Assembly: GCF_024495425.1 (NCBI RefSeq)
Contig: NZ_JANHJR010000002.1
Location: 868,001-932,000 of the forward strand
From: Haloarchaeobius litoreus
Lineage (GTDB): Archaea > Halobacteriota > Halobacteria > Halobacteriales > Natrialbaceae
Direction of reading: 5' to 3'
Length of the DNA stretch: 64,000 nucleotides
Shown here: positions 25,371 through 34,601 of the stretch, piece by piece
Layout: every line of letters begins with the position of its first letter
Numbering within the stretch: the stretch's first letter is position 1
Translations under genes and position numbers: made by a program
Notes under the pieces: model-generated
What the model was told of the DNA's origin: nothing
The model's database searches: none
What the model saw: only the letters and a program-made list of their open reading frames with translations

Positions 25371-25470
25371 GGCCCGGGGCAGCCGCGAGGTCGGCCCGGG
25401 TTAGACGCCGGGACAACCGCGGGGACGGACCGGGACAGCCCCGGGGGCGGCCCGGGTCAGACGCCGGGGA
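25371..25470. repeat. short GC-rich tandem units and a 21-bp direct repeat at a gene end
   Basis: CGGCCCGGGT then T or C then AGACGCCGGG occurs at 25392-25412 and 25448-25468, one mismatch in 21 bp, 56 bp apart. The second copy carries the stop codon of the small membrane protein (TGA); the first has TAA at the same place. Between and before them are related units of about 21 bp beginning CCGGG(G/A)CA(G/A)CC at 25374, 25409 and 25430. Confidence 0.6.
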
Positions 25471-25807
25471 CCCCGAACGCGCCCACGCCGAGGTCGAACA
25501 CGACGTTCAGCAGGTAGATGATGACCGTCGCCGCGAGCCAGGCGACGAGGCCGATGATGGCGGCGTTGCCCCAGTCGCCGGGGTAGCGCCAGTTGATGAC
25601 CCAGATCCAGGCGAGCAGCGCGACGAGCAGGCCGATCAGCGGGACGAGCGAGCCGAGCACCCACGCGATGGCACCGATGAAGGCGGTGACCACGGCGTGG
25701 CTGTAGTCGTCCACGTCGGCGACGACGCGGGCGGCGATGTAGATGGCGAGGCCGCCGACGAGCAGTGCGACGACGAACGAGATCAGGGAGCCGAGGACTG
25801 ATACCAT
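25457..25807 (-). CDS. small polytopic membrane protein
   Basis: A 116-aa protein with three or four hydrophobic helices (for example LGSLISFVVALLVGGLAIYI and AVVTAFIGAIAWVLGSLVPL) and a short loop INWRYPGDWGNAAIIGLVAW. It resembles small haloarchaeal membrane proteins of unknown role. Its 3' end is part of a local direct repeat, so the C-terminal residues may vary between strains. It is the nearest gene upstream of the sensor kinase on this strand but 130 bp away. Confidence 0.72.
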   Translation of the reverse strand: MVSVLGSLISFVVALLVGGLAIYIAARVVADVDDYSHAVVTAFIGAIAWVLGSLVPLIGLLVALLAWIWVINWRYPGDWGNAAIIGLVAWLAATVIIYLLNVVFDLGVGAFGVPGV

Positions 25808-25864
25808 ACCTCGTGATTCGACGGCACGACGGAAATACGCTGCCCCTATGCTCTCGGGGTCGGC

Positions 25865-28363
25865 TCAGGCCTTCGCCTGCCAGTCCCGCACCCGGTCGGC
25901 GCTGACGCCCTGCACATCGCCGGCGACGCTGTCCGGGTCGGCCTCCTGGAGGTCGTCGATGCTCTCGATGCCGGCAGCCTTGAGCTTCTCCGCGGTGGCG
26001 GCACCGATGCCGTCGAGTGATTCGAGGTCGGTACCGGACTCGCTCTCGCGCTCCTGGTACTCGCGGTAGTTGCAGATGGGACAGCCCAGCTCCCAGGGCT
26101 CGCGGTCGTCGTCCTCGTAGGTGACGTGCAGGGCGTGGACGCCGTGCTTGTCACAGACCTCATCCTGCACCTCGATGTCGCCCCGGCGCGGAAGCGGGAC
26201 GGAGTAGTCGCAGTCGGGGTAGCGCTTGCAGCCGACCAGCCGGGAGCCGTTCCGGAGGGTCTTGACGGCGAGCTCGCCGCCTTCCTCCTCGCCGCAGTCG
26301 GGGCACGGGCCGATGCCGGGCCCTTCGCCGGCCTCGTCGGCCTTGCACTGCGGGCAGCCGTGGACGAACGTCTGTCGCCCGGCGAGCATCTTCACCTCGT
26401 GGAGGTCGTGCTCCTCGCACGTCTCCTCCATGATGAGCGGTTTGCCCGTGGAGGGGAGCGGCAGGGTGTAGTCGCAGTCGGGGTAGCCGTCGCAGCCGAC
26501 GAAGTACGAGCCGCGGCGCGAGCGACGCACGAGCAGGTCGTGGTCGGACTCCGGACAGGGGCCGAGGCGCTTGTCGGCTTTGAGGCTCTGCTGGAGGTGG
26601 TCGCCGATCTCCTCGCGCGAGTCACGCAGCTCCTCGAACACCCGCCCGAGCATCTCGCGGGACTCCTGGGTGACGTCCTCGTAGCTTGCGTCGCCCTTCG
26701 CGATGCGGTCCATGTCCCGCTCCAGCTGGGCCGTCATCTCCTCGCTGACGATGTGGTCGGCGAAGGACTCGGCGGCCTCGACGACGGCCTCGGCGAGCGC
26801 GGTCGGGCGCGGCGGGTCGTTCTCGATGTAGCCGCGGTCGTACAGCTTCTCGATGGTCTCGTGACGGGTGGCCTTCGTCCCGATGCCCATCTTCTCCATC
26901 GTCTCGATGAGCCGCGACTGGCCGTACCGCCGGGGTGGCTGGGTCTGCTTCGCCTCCAGCCGTACCTCCTCGATGGCGAGTTCGTCGTCGACATCGACGT
27001 CGGGGACGTAGTTCTCGTTGGTCGAGTAGTACGGGTACACCGCGTGGTAGCCGGGGTCGACGAGGCGCTTCCCGTTGGCCTTCAGGCGGTGTGTGCCCAC
27101 GTCGGCGACGACCTTGAGGTGCTCCCACTCGGCGGGCTCGGCGACGGTGGCGTAGAACCGGCGGACGACCAGCTCGTACACCTCCCACTCGTCCTCGTTC
27201 ACGTCGCTCCCCCGCACGGGGATCTCGCCGGTCGGGTGGATGGGCGGGTGGTCGGTCGTCTCCTCGTCGCCCTCGGTCGGCTCGATGTCCTCCAGTTCGA
27301 GGAGTTCCTCCGCGCTCTCGCCGAGTTCGGAGTGGCCGACGAACGAGTCGAGCAGCTCCTCCTCGTCGAGGTCGTCCGGGTACACCGTGTTGTCCGTCCG
27401 CGGGTAGGTGATGAACCCGGCGGTGTAGAGGTCCTCGGCGATGCTCATCGCGCGCTTCGCCGAGTAGCCGATCGAGCTGGCGGCCCGGATGAACTGCGTG
27501 GTGTTGAACGGCGCGGGCGGACTGTCGGTCCGCGAGCGGCGGTCGACGTCGGTGACGGTCGCGCTCGCCGCACCGGACAGGTCCTCGTACACCGCGTCGG
27601 CGACGTCCTCCTCCCAGACGCGCTCGGCCTCGTTGTCGTCCTCGTCGAGGTAGAAGTACTGCGCCTCGAACGCGCTGTCCTCGTCCTCGGGCGCGAGGTC
27701 GGCGAACAGCTCCCAGTAGTCCTCGGGGTCGAACGCGTCGATCTCGCGCTCCCGGTCGACGATGAGCTTGAGCGTGGGCGACTGGACCCGCCCGACGGAG
27801 ATGAAGTCCTCGCCGAGCTGGCGCGCCGACAGCGAGAGGAACCGGGTCAGCGCCGCGCCCCACACGAGGTCGATGACCTGCCGGGCCTCGCCCGCAGCGG
27901 CCAGGTCGAAGTCGAGCTCGTCGGGCTCGGCGAACGCGTCCGTGACCTCGCGCTGGGTGATGGAGGAGTAGCGCACCCGGTCGACGGGCACGTCCTCGTT
28001 CACCTCGCGGACGATCTCGTAGGCCTCCTTGCCGATGAGCTCGCCCTCGCGGTCGTAGTCGGTCGCGATGGTCACCCGGTCGGCCTTCCGGGAGAGCAGG
28101 CGCAGCGTCGCGACGATGTTCTCCTTCGTCGGCGTCTTCTGTATCTCGGCGTCGATGAGCTCGTGCGGCTCGACGTCGCGCCAGTCGTCGTACTCCGGCG
28201 GGAAGTCGACACCGACGACGTGGCCCGATAGGCCGACGCAGCGCTTACCGCCCCACCGATAGACGTTGACGCCGTTCTCGCGCTCGGCGGACGCGGACTC
28301 GCCGCTCAGGATGTCGGCGATTCGACGCGCTGCGTTGTCCTTCTCGGTGATGATCAGCTCCAT
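25865..28363 (-). CDS. topA: DNA topoisomerase I (type IA)
   Basis: An 832-aa enzyme that relaxes negative supercoils. The start MELIITEKDNAARRIADIL leads into the Toprim domain with TIATDYDREGELIGKEAY (the DxD and Glu residues). The active-site region is YTAGFITYPRTDNTVYP, with the catalytic Tyr after FIT. The C-terminus has several four-Cys zinc ribbons (CPESDHDLLVRRSRRGSYFV region, CPDCGEEEGGELAVK, CPICNYREY) and ends in a helix-hairpin-helix-like stretch (LDGIGAATAEKLKAAGIESI). A longer start at 28444 would add a basic tail without family character. Confidence 0.95.
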   Translation of the reverse strand: MELIITEKDNAARRIADILSGESASAERENGVNVYRWGGKRCVGLSGHVVGVDFPPEYDDWRDVEPHELIDAEIQKTPTKENIVATLRLLSRKADRVTIATDYDREGELIGKEAYEIVREVNEDVPVDRVRYSSITQREVTDAFAEPDELDFDLAAAGEARQVIDLVWGAALTRFLSLSARQLGEDFISVGRVQSPTLKLIVDREREIDAFDPEDYWELFADLAPEDEDSAFEAQYFYLDEDDNEAERVWEEDVADAVYEDLSGAASATVTDVDRRSRTDSPPAPFNTTQFIRAASSIGYSAKRAMSIAEDLYTAGFITYPRTDNTVYPDDLDEEELLDSFVGHSELGESAEELLELEDIEPTEGDEETTDHPPIHPTGEIPVRGSDVNEDEWEVYELVVRRFYATVAEPAEWEHLKVVADVGTHRLKANGKRLVDPGYHAVYPYYSTNENYVPDVDVDDELAIEEVRLEAKQTQPPRRYGQSRLIETMEKMGIGTKATRHETIEKLYDRGYIENDPPRPTALAEAVVEAAESFADHIVSEEMTAQLERDMDRIAKGDASYEDVTQESREMLGRVFEELRDSREEIGDHLQQSLKADKRLGPCPESDHDLLVRRSRRGSYFVGCDGYPDCDYTLPLPSTGKPLIMEETCEEHDLHEVKMLAGRQTFVHGCPQCKADEAGEGPGIGPCPDCGEEEGGELAVKTLRNGSRLVGCKRYPDCDYSVPLPRRGDIEVQDEVCDKHGVHALHVTYEDDDREPWELGCPICNYREYQERESESGTDLESLDGIGAATAEKLKAAGIESIDDLQEADPDSVAGDVQGVSADRVRDWQAKA

Positions 28364-28564
28364 CTTCCACCTCGGGTTGGTCCGTCGCTCATTGGCAGGT
28401 GATATGTGCACGGACCGTTTAGAGCTTTCGACGGTAAATCGCAAGACAGCGCGGGTGTGCGGGCGTGTGAGCGCGTGCTACGGGTGGCGCGCCCGGGTGG
28501 GCAGCCGCGAGCGAGGGCGCACGTGATGGAGGTCGATTCCTGACGGGACGGCAACCCCGGTCGC
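28364..28564. other. spacer between topA and the beta-helix protein gene
   Basis: Two hundred bases without a supported gene. It holds the topA upstream region and the end of the next minus-strand gene. It is a little richer in A/T around 28390-28445, which may include the topA promoter, but no TATA box stands at the usual distance from ATG 28363. Confidence 0.4.
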
Positions 28565-30844
28565 TCAGCAGTCCTCGCGCGTCTCGACACCGCTCGGGTC
28601 GGTCCCCCGCGAGTTCTCGACGACGACCTGGTCGCCCGCGTTGCCGCAGGCGAGGCCGCCGTCGAGCGTCGTCTCCGGGCTGTCGCGCACGTGGATGCCG
28701 TCGTCACCGTTGTTCCGGGACGAGACCTCGCGCACGACCGTTCCCGACGCGCCGTCGCGGACGTACACCCCATCGCCGCCGTTGTCGACGTACTCGCCGC
28801 CGAGCACGCGGTTCCCGGTCCCACCGGCGATGTCGACGCCGTCGTCCTCGCTCTCGACGACCCGGTTCCCCTCGATCCGACTGTCCGTGGCGTTCGCCAG
28901 CGAGACACCGTCGTTCTGGTTCCGCGGCAGCCGGTTGTCGACGACGACGGCCGACCCGGTCTCGACCAGTCGGACGCCGTGGTCGAAGTTCTCGCCGATA
29001 CGGTTGTTCCGGATGGTCGCCTCGGTCGCCCGCTCGACGACGACGCCGATGCCGTTGTCGTCGAAGTCGTTCCCCCGGACGACCGCGCCGTCGGACCCGA
29101 GCGAGCGGAGCCCTGCCTCCTCGTTGTCCGCGACGGTGCTGCTCCGGAGGACGTGACCCGCCACGTCGTCGGGGCCGAAGTTCGACCGCAGTCGGACCCC
29201 GTCGCCGCCGTTCTCGCGGATCTCGCTCCCTGCGATGGTCACGTCGGTCGAGTCCCGCACGAACACACCGTGCCCGTCGTTCCCCCGGATGACGTTCTCG
29301 CTGTGGGTGTGCTCGCCGACCTCCAGTATCCAGAGTCCGTCACCGCCGTTGTCGGCCATCGTCGTCCCCTCGACGGACAGCCCGCCCGATTCGAGCAGGT
29401 GGACCCCGTCGCCGTCGTTGCCGACCGCCGTCGAGTCGCGGACCGCCGTCCCCGAGCTGAACTCCTCGACGATGATGCCATGGCGGCCGTTGTTCCGCGC
29501 CTCCACTCCGGTCACGAGGACGCTGTTCGCGTCCACGACGTAGACGCCGTCGCGCTGGTTCCCCTCCGCGGTCGCGTCTCGGACCGTCGTGCCGCGGGAC
29601 CGCGAGCCCACCCGGATGCCGTCGCCGTTCCCCCGCGCCTCGACGTCCTCGACGACCGCGCCGGACGCCCGCCGGAGCGAGATGCCGTCGCCCCAGCCGG
29701 TCACGACGACGTTCCTGATGGTCACGTCGTCGGCGTCCTCGACACGGATGCCATCCGAGTCCTCAGCGCCGGAGCCACCGACGACGAAGCCGTTCCCCTC
29801 CAGTGTCACGTCGGCCGCCGTTATCTCGATGCATGGGCTCGCGGTGCGGTCACGCAGGTCCGTCGCGAGCTCGTAGGTCCCCGCCGAGTCGAGTGTCGTA
29901 CACGAGTCGATTCCCTCTGGCGAGTTCGGGTCGTCGGTCGTCGTGGGGGTCGATGTCGGCGTCGCGGTCGGCGTGCTGGTGGGCGTCGCGGTCGGCGTCG
30001 CGGTTGGAGTCGGCGTGCTGGTGGGAGTCGCCGTTGGAGTCGCGGTCGGCGTGCTGTTGGGTGTCGCAGTCGGTGTGCTGGTGGGTGTCGCCGTTGGTGT
30101 GCTGGTGGGCGTCGCGGTCGGCGTGCTGGTCGGTGTCGCAGTCGGAGTCGCAGTCGGCGTCGCGGTTGGCGTCGCGGTTGGAGTCGGCGTACTGGTGGGC
30201 GTCGCGGTTGGAGTCGGCGTGCTGGTGGGCGTCGCCGTAGGAGTCGCGGTCGGTGTGCTGGTGGGCGTCGCAGTCGGCGTGCTGGTGGGCGTCGCGGTCG
30301 GTGTGCTGGTCGGCGTACTGGTGGGCGTACTGGTGGGCGTCGCGGTCGGAGTCGCGGTCGGCGTCGGAGGAGTGGTCGAAGTCGGAGCGGGCGTGCGGAC
30401 GGACGTCGGTGCTGGTGTGTTCACCCGCGTCGGCTCTGAGGTTCGGGCCGTCGTCCGGGTCTGTGTCGCCGTCGCGGGTGACTCGGTCGTGGCGGTCGCT
30501 GGGGGATCGCTGTCAGTCTGGGTCGCCATCCCGTCGTCGGTCGGGGTCCGGTCGCGCGTCGTCCCGTCGACCGTGGTGTCGGTCTGGGCAGCCCGGTCCC
30601 CGTCCGTCGGCTGGTCGGTCACGTTGGGGCTCGCGGGGTCTGGCTCCAGTCCGTCGGCGGCACTGGTGTCGCCGCCGGGTGCCCACGGGTCGAGCAACGA
30701 GGGCTCGAGTGCGACCGCGCCGCCGACGGCGAGCACGATGAGCGCCACGGCGAAACCCAGCGCGAGCAGGAGCACCTCGGTCGTCGTAGGCGTCGGCGCG
30801 TCGGCTCCACTGCCAGCGTCGGGGCTGCCCGCGTCCTCGTCCAT
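28565..30844 (-). CDS. surface protein: membrane anchor, long Thr/Pro/Ala repeat linker, right-handed beta-helix
   Basis: A 759-aa protein from ATG 30844. Residues ~20-50 form a membrane helix ([20 protein letters not shown]). Residues ~70-320 are low complexity, with many TPT, ATP and STP units forming an extended, probably glycosylated stalk. From about residue 330 the NosD-like beta-helix begins ([20 protein letters not shown]) and continues with about 20 coils of the pattern DGI-V-DA-V-I-NV. Such domains bind or cleave polysaccharide or act as adhesins. No catalytic residues can be named. The start avoids overlap with the divergent RtcB-like gene. Confidence 0.82.
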   Translation of the reverse strand: MDEDAGSPDAGSGADAPTPTTTEVLLLALGFAVALIVLAVGGAVALEPSLLDPWAPGGDTSAADGLEPDPASPNVTDQPTDGDRAAQTDTTVDGTTRDRTPTDDGMATQTDSDPPATATTESPATATQTRTTARTSEPTRVNTPAPTSVRTPAPTSTTPPTPTATPTATPTSTPTSTPTSTPTATPTSTPTATPTSTPTATPTATPTSTPTPTATPTSTPTPTATPTATPTATPTATPTSTPTATPTSTPTATPTSTPTATPNSTPTATPTATPTSTPTPTATPTATPTSTPTATPTSTPTTTDDPNSPEGIDSCTTLDSAGTYELATDLRDRTASPCIEITAADVTLEGNGFVVGGSGAEDSDGIRVEDADDVTIRNVVVTGWGDGISLRRASGAVVEDVEARGNGDGIRVGSRSRGTTVRDATAEGNQRDGVYVVDANSVLVTGVEARNNGRHGIIVEEFSSGTAVRDSTAVGNDGDGVHLLESGGLSVEGTTMADNGGDGLWILEVGEHTHSENVIRGNDGHGVFVRDSTDVTIAGSEIRENGGDGVRLRSNFGPDDVAGHVLRSSTVADNEEAGLRSLGSDGAVVRGNDFDDNGIGVVVERATEATIRNNRIGENFDHGVRLVETGSAVVVDNRLPRNQNDGVSLANATDSRIEGNRVVESEDDGVDIAGGTGNRVLGGEYVDNGGDGVYVRDGASGTVVREVSSRNNGDDGIHVRDSPETTLDGGLACGNAGDQVVVENSRGTDPSGVETREDC
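29943..30380 (-). repeat. coding tandem repeat for the Thr/Pro/Ala stalk
   Basis: About 440 bp built of 6-, 12- and 24-bp variants that read on plus as GGCGTGCTGGTGGGCGTC and GGCGTCGCGGTTGGAGTC; on minus they encode [11 protein letters not shown]. Such arrays expand and contract by slippage. On the plus strand the same bases give a long Gly-Val open frame that is not a gene. Confidence 0.85.
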
Positions 30845-31012
30845 GTCCACGCGCACGGCTGATGGCCGTATTGTTCGGCGGTGGTTTCCGTGCCGACGCC
30901 GCGGTAAGCCGAGCGTTGTCGGAGACGGCGGGCCGACGGGACGGCCGGTGGTACGGTCGGCTTTCCCGGACCCCGTCCGCTGGACTGCCACGGCGGGGCA
31001 CACCTCCGAGCG

Positions 31013-31019
31013 CTTAAAT
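31013..31019 (+). promoter_or_regulatory. TATA box of the RtcB-like gene
   Basis: CTTAAAT is 25-31 bp before GTG 31044. This spacing implies a leaderless mRNA and supports the GTG as the start, against the much longer open frame upstream that runs through the antisense of the repeat gene. Confidence 0.6.
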
Positions 31020-31043
31020 GCGGGCGGGGGAGTAGGTGGAGGC

Positions 31044-32492
31044 GTGACGATCGAACTGGACGGCGCGCACACCACCGCCCGCGTCATGGTCGAGGACGAG
31101 TCGCTCGTCGAGGAGAACTGTCTGGACCAGATTCGGACGCTGGTGGACCACCCGGCGTTCACGGAGCCGGTCCGGGTCATGCCCGACACCCACTGGGGAG
31201 CGGGCGCACCCATCGGCTTCACCATGCCACTGGGCGAGCGCGTCGTCCCGAACATCGTCGGCGTCGACGTCGGCTGCGGGATGGCCGCGACCAACCTCGG
31301 AAGCGAACTCCCCCTCGACGACGCAGAGCGCGAGCAGCGCGTCCGCGAGGCCGTCCCGATGGGCCGCGACGTCCACGACTACGACGACGCCGTCCACCTC
31401 GTCGACGAGTTCCCGTTCGAGCGCGCGAACGACGTGTTCGAGCGGTTCGACGCGGCCTACCGCGAGCGCTTCGGCGAGCCCGTCGCCCCCCTCGACTTCG
31501 AGTTCGACGGCTACGACGAGGCGTACTTCAAGCAGTTGTGCGACCGCGTGCTCTCCAGAAAACGGCAGGGCATGGGCTACGTCATCCGGGGGGCCGGCAC
31601 CCTCGGCGGCGGGAACCACTTCGTCGAGTTCGCCCGCGGCCGGGACTCCGGTGACCACTGGCTGGTCGTCCACTCCGGGTCGCGCTACCTGGGGCTCTCC
31701 GTCGCGGAGTACTGGCAGGAGCGCGCCTCGGACCTCCGCGACGCCGACCACATGCGCGGCCAGATCGACGAGGGCGACCGGAAGTACCTGAAGTTCGACC
31801 CGGACGAGGTCACCCCCACCGAGCTGTTCGCCTGGGTCACCGGCGGGATGGGCGAGTCCCACATCGACGCCGACGCCGTCCGCGCGGACTTCGAGGGCAA
31901 GGAGATAGAGCACACGTTCGACCGGCTGAACGCGATGGACCCCACCGGCGAAGAGCGGAACGAGGAGCTCGACTGGCTCGAAGGGCGCGAGGGCCACGGC
32001 TACCTCGTCGACATGCTGTTCGCCCAGCAGTACGCCCGCTGGAACCGCGAGCTGATGAGCGACGCAATCTGTACCGCCCTCGGCGTCGAGCCCGTCGACC
32101 GGTTCCAGTCCATCCACAACTACATCGACTTCCGCGACCTGACGGTCCGGAAGGGTGCGACCCCCGCCCGCGACGGCCAGCGCCTCGTCGTCCCGTTCAA
32201 CATGGCCGACGGCTCGGTCATCGCCCGCGGGAAGGGCAACGAGGACTGGCATCGGACCGCGCCGCACGGTGCCGGCCGGGTCATGGGCCGCCGCGAGGCC
32301 CACGAGACGCTCTCGGTCGAGGCGTTCGCCGACGCGATGGACGGCATCTACTCCGAGTCCGTCGAGGAGAGCGTCATCGACGAGGCCCCGATGGCGTACA
32401 AGCCCGCCGAGGCGATTGCGGCGGCGTTAGAGCCGACCGCCGAGGTCGTCGAGCGACTCGATGTCGTTCACAACCTGAAGGCGAAGGAGTGA
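31044..32492 (+). CDS. RtcB-family RNA ligase-like protein
   Basis: A 482-aa protein starting at GTG. RtcB enzymes join RNA 3'-phosphate and 5'-hydroxyl ends with GTP and Mn. The metal motif is [14 protein letters not shown] near residue 75, followed by [27 protein letters not shown] and, near the end, [21 protein letters not shown], where the His accepts guanylate in RtcB. The N-terminus and the DVGCGM block (canonical archaeal RtcB has DINCGVR) show that this is a diverged branch, so it may repair RNA rather than splice tRNA. It is divergent from the beta-helix gene. Confidence 0.85.
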   Translation: MTIELDGAHTTARVMVEDESLVEENCLDQIRTLVDHPAFTEPVRVMPDTHWGAGAPIGFTMPLGERVVPNIVGVDVGCGMAATNLGSELPLDDAEREQRVREAVPMGRDVHDYDDAVHLVDEFPFERANDVFERFDAAYRERFGEPVAPLDFEFDGYDEAYFKQLCDRVLSRKRQGMGYVIRGAGTLGGGNHFVEFARGRDSGDHWLVVHSGSRYLGLSVAEYWQERASDLRDADHMRGQIDEGDRKYLKFDPDEVTPTELFAWVTGGMGESHIDADAVRADFEGKEIEHTFDRLNAMDPTGEERNEELDWLEGREGHGYLVDMLFAQQYARWNRELMSDAICTALGVEPVDRFQSIHNYIDFRDLTVRKGATPARDGQRLVVPFNMADGSVIARGKGNEDWHRTAPHGAGRVMGRREAHETLSVEAFADAMDGIYSESVEESVIDEAPMAYKPAEAIAAALEPTAEVVERLDVVHNLKAKE

Positions 32493-32516
32493 GACGGAAC
32501 AGGAGAGAGTGCGGTC

Positions 32517-34004
32517 TTACCCGTCCAGCTCCTCCCGCAACAACCCGTTCACCGTCCCGGGGTCGGCGCTCCCGCCGGTCTTGCCCATCACCTGGCCGAC
32601 GAGGAAGTTGATGGCCCCGTCGTCGCCGTCCTCGTAGTCGGCGACGGCCTCGGGGTTCTCCGCGATGGCCTCGCTGACGGCCTGGGCGACCGCGTCGTCG
32701 TCGGTCTTGCCGAGGCCCTCGGCCTCGACGATGTCGTCGGGCTGCTCGCCCTCGTCGAGCATGCGCCGGAGGACGATCTCCTCGGCGTTCTTCGTGGTGA
32801 TCTCGTCCGCGGCGACGAGCTCGACCAGCCGGGTGAACTCGTCGAGGCGACCCTCGATCTCGGTGATCTCCATGTCGCGGTAGTTCAGCTCGCCGAGCAG
32901 GTTGTCCGCGACCCAGGTCGCCGCGAGGTCGGGGTCGAACTCCTCGGCGACGTTCTCGTAGAAGTCGGCGACCTGCTTCGTGCTGGTGAGCTTCGAGGCG
33001 GACTCGTCGTCCAGACCGTACTCGGCCTTGAACCGCTCGCGCCGGGCGTCCGGCAGCTCGGGGATGGGGATGCGCTCCTTCCAGTCCGACACCTGCAGGG
33101 GCGGGAGGTCGGCCTCCTCGAAGTACCGGTAGTCCTTCTCCGCCTCCTTCGAGCGCATCGAGACGGTCGAACCGTGCGTCTCGTTGAAGTGGCGCGTCTC
33201 CTGTGCGACGCCCTTCCCGCGCCGGATGAGGTTCTTCTGTCGCGTCTCCTCGTAGGCGAGCGCGGTCTCCGCGCCCTTGTGGCTGGAGATGTTCTTGACC
33301 TCCGTGCGGTTCGCGTTCGCCAGCGTCTCCTCGGAGATGCTGCCGTCCTCGGCGTCGATCTCGGCTTCGGGGATGATGGAGAGGTTGGCGTCGACGCGCA
33401 GGCTGCCGTCGCGCTGGCTGTCGAACACGCCCAGGTACTCCAGCACCTCCTCCAGCTTCGCGAGGAACGCCCGGGCCTCGGCGGGCCGGCGGAAGTCCGG
33501 CTTCGTGACGATCTCCATCAGCGGCGTGCCGGCGCGGTTGTAGTTCACCCGCGTGTGCGTCGCCGTGTCGATGCCGCCGCCGACGTGCTGCAGGCTCCCG
33601 GGGTCCTCCTCCAGGTGCGCCCGGCGGATGCGGACCGTGCGGCGCTCGCCCTCGACGCTCACTTCCAGCTCGCCGTCCCGACAGATGGGCTCGTCGTACT
33701 GGGTGATCTGGAAGTTCTTGGGCAGGTCGGGGTAGTAGTAGTTCTTCCGGTGGAACCGCGTCTCCTCGGGGATGTCGGCGTCGATGGCCTTGCCGACCTT
33801 CACCGCGGCCTCGACGGCCCCCTCGTTCAGCACCGGGAGCGCCCCGGGCAGCCCGAGACAGACCGGGCAGACGTTCGTGTTCGGTTCCTCCGTCGGCTCC
33901 GTCGAGCAGCCACAGAAGATCTTCGTCTCCGTCTCCAGTTGGACGTGGACCTCCAGTCCGATGACCGCCGCGAGGTCGCCCTCCTGGGCAGCCTGCGTAC
34001 TCAT
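32517..34004 (-). CDS. gatB: Asp-tRNA(Asn)/Glu-tRNA(Gln) amidotransferase subunit B
   Basis: A 495-aa protein. The family start AVIGLEVHVQLETETKIFCG, NVCPVCLGLPGALPVLN, FHRKNYYYPDLPKNFQITQY, EDPGSLQH and RAGTPLMEIVTKPDF are all present. Cys residues in IFCGCS and NVCPVC can form the structural zinc site. The C-terminal YqeY-like tail ends VNGLLREEL. GatB binds the mischarged tRNA and activates it for transfer of ammonia from GatA. gatA and gatC are 7 kb away on the same strand. CTTTAACC (34028-34035 on minus) is 24-31 bp before ATG 34004. Confidence 0.95.
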   Translation of the reverse strand: MSTQAAQEGDLAAVIGLEVHVQLETETKIFCGCSTEPTEEPNTNVCPVCLGLPGALPVLNEGAVEAAVKVGKAIDADIPEETRFHRKNYYYPDLPKNFQITQYDEPICRDGELEVSVEGERRTVRIRRAHLEEDPGSLQHVGGGIDTATHTRVNYNRAGTPLMEIVTKPDFRRPAEARAFLAKLEEVLEYLGVFDSQRDGSLRVDANLSIIPEAEIDAEDGSISEETLANANRTEVKNISSHKGAETALAYEETRQKNLIRRGKGVAQETRHFNETHGSTVSMRSKEAEKDYRYFEEADLPPLQVSDWKERIPIPELPDARRERFKAEYGLDDESASKLTSTKQVADFYENVAEEFDPDLAATWVADNLLGELNYRDMEITEIEGRLDEFTRLVELVAADEITTKNAEEIVLRRMLDEGEQPDDIVEAEGLGKTDDDAVAQAVSEAIAENPEAVADYEDGDDGAINFLVGQVMGKTGGSADPGTVNGLLREELDG

Positions 34005-34103
34005 TGCGACTGGGTTCGGCGTGTACTGGTTAAAGCGTGACGGGTTCCGCGTTCGAGTGTGGCTCTCTGGATTGTATCCCGTACCTGGCGGACCAATACC
34101 GCG

Positions 34104-34222
34104 AACAGCCAGAAAGCCCCGCGGTTCTCGACTCGGGAGGCTCGCTGCGGTCCTCACTCCGTTGCGGTCCTTGCGTCGCCTTCCTTCGCCGAGAACCGCG
34201 CCCCTTTCAGACCCACCCCGTA
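34104..34222 (-). repeat. structured hairpin repeat, copy A (minus orientation)
   Basis: Read on minus: GGGTCTGAAAGGGGC, stem arm, loop with GCAAGGACCGCAACGGAGTG and GGACCGCAGCGAG, stem arm, then GGGGCTTTCTGGCTGTT ending at 34104. The arms are the 11 bases 34120-34130 and 34190-34200 and pair perfectly. Outer boxes match copy B nearly base for base; the stem does not, though it still pairs. Confidence 0.8.
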
Positions 34223-34251
34223 CAGCACCACACCTCACACCTCCCCAGCCT

Positions 34252-34280
34252 CCTGCGGTGCTCACTCCGTTGCGCTCCTC
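34252..34280 (-). repeat. partial copy of the repeat's loop segment
   Basis: TGCGGTGCTCACTCCGTTGC and the following bases match 34146-34171 in copy A at 24 of 26 positions. No outer boxes accompany it, so it looks like a fragment or a decayed copy. Confidence 0.55.
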
Positions 34281-34442
34281 GTCCCTCGCACGTGCATGGC
34301 GAGCGGCCTCCGGCACGCTCGCCAGTCGCGCGCCTTGCCGGCTAGTTCGACGACGCCGCCACCAACCACACGGCCAAGACACCCCGCGCCGGCAGGCGCG
34401 TGGGTGTCGAGGGGGAGGGCTGGCGCGGTTGCGGTGCTGTCG

Positions 34443-34556
34443 GGTGGGACTGAAAGGGGCGGCGGGGTACGCGAACCCGGACGAAGCAAGGACCGCAGCG
34501 GAGCGAGGACCGCAGCGAGTCCCGGGAGCGTACCCCGTCGGGGCTTTCTGGCTGTT
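34443..34556 (+). repeat. structured hairpin repeat, copy B (plus orientation)
   Basis: GGTGGGACTGAAAGGGGC (34443-34460), arm CGGGGTACGC (34463-34472), loop with GAAGCAAGGACCGCAGCGGA and GCGAGGACCGCAGCGAG, arm GCGTACCCCG (34528-34537), tail GGGGCTTTCTGGCTGTT (34540-34556). The arms pair perfectly over 10 bp. It faces copy A head to head with about 220 bp between them. Confidence 0.82.
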
Positions 34557-34584
34557 GGCGGGTCCTGTGACTCAGACGGTCGGC

Positions 34585-34601
34585 GGGGCTTTCTGGCTGT
34601 T
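34585..34601 (+). repeat. extra copy of the 17-bp repeat tail
   Basis: GGGGCTTTCTGGCTGTT repeats the end of copy B exactly, 45 bp further on. The bases before it (GGTCGGC) resemble those before the tail of copy B, but no stem or loop precedes it. Confidence 0.75.

Noticed and set aside
29943-30380. Possible CRISPR array
   Set aside because: The units are 6-24 bp, without unique spacers, in frame with a coding sequence. No cas gene is near.
29943-31043. Gly-Val-rich frame on plus that runs into the RtcB-like gene
   Set aside because: It is the antisense of the Thr-Pro-Ala repeat. The RtcB-like protein has its own TATA box and GTG start at 31044.
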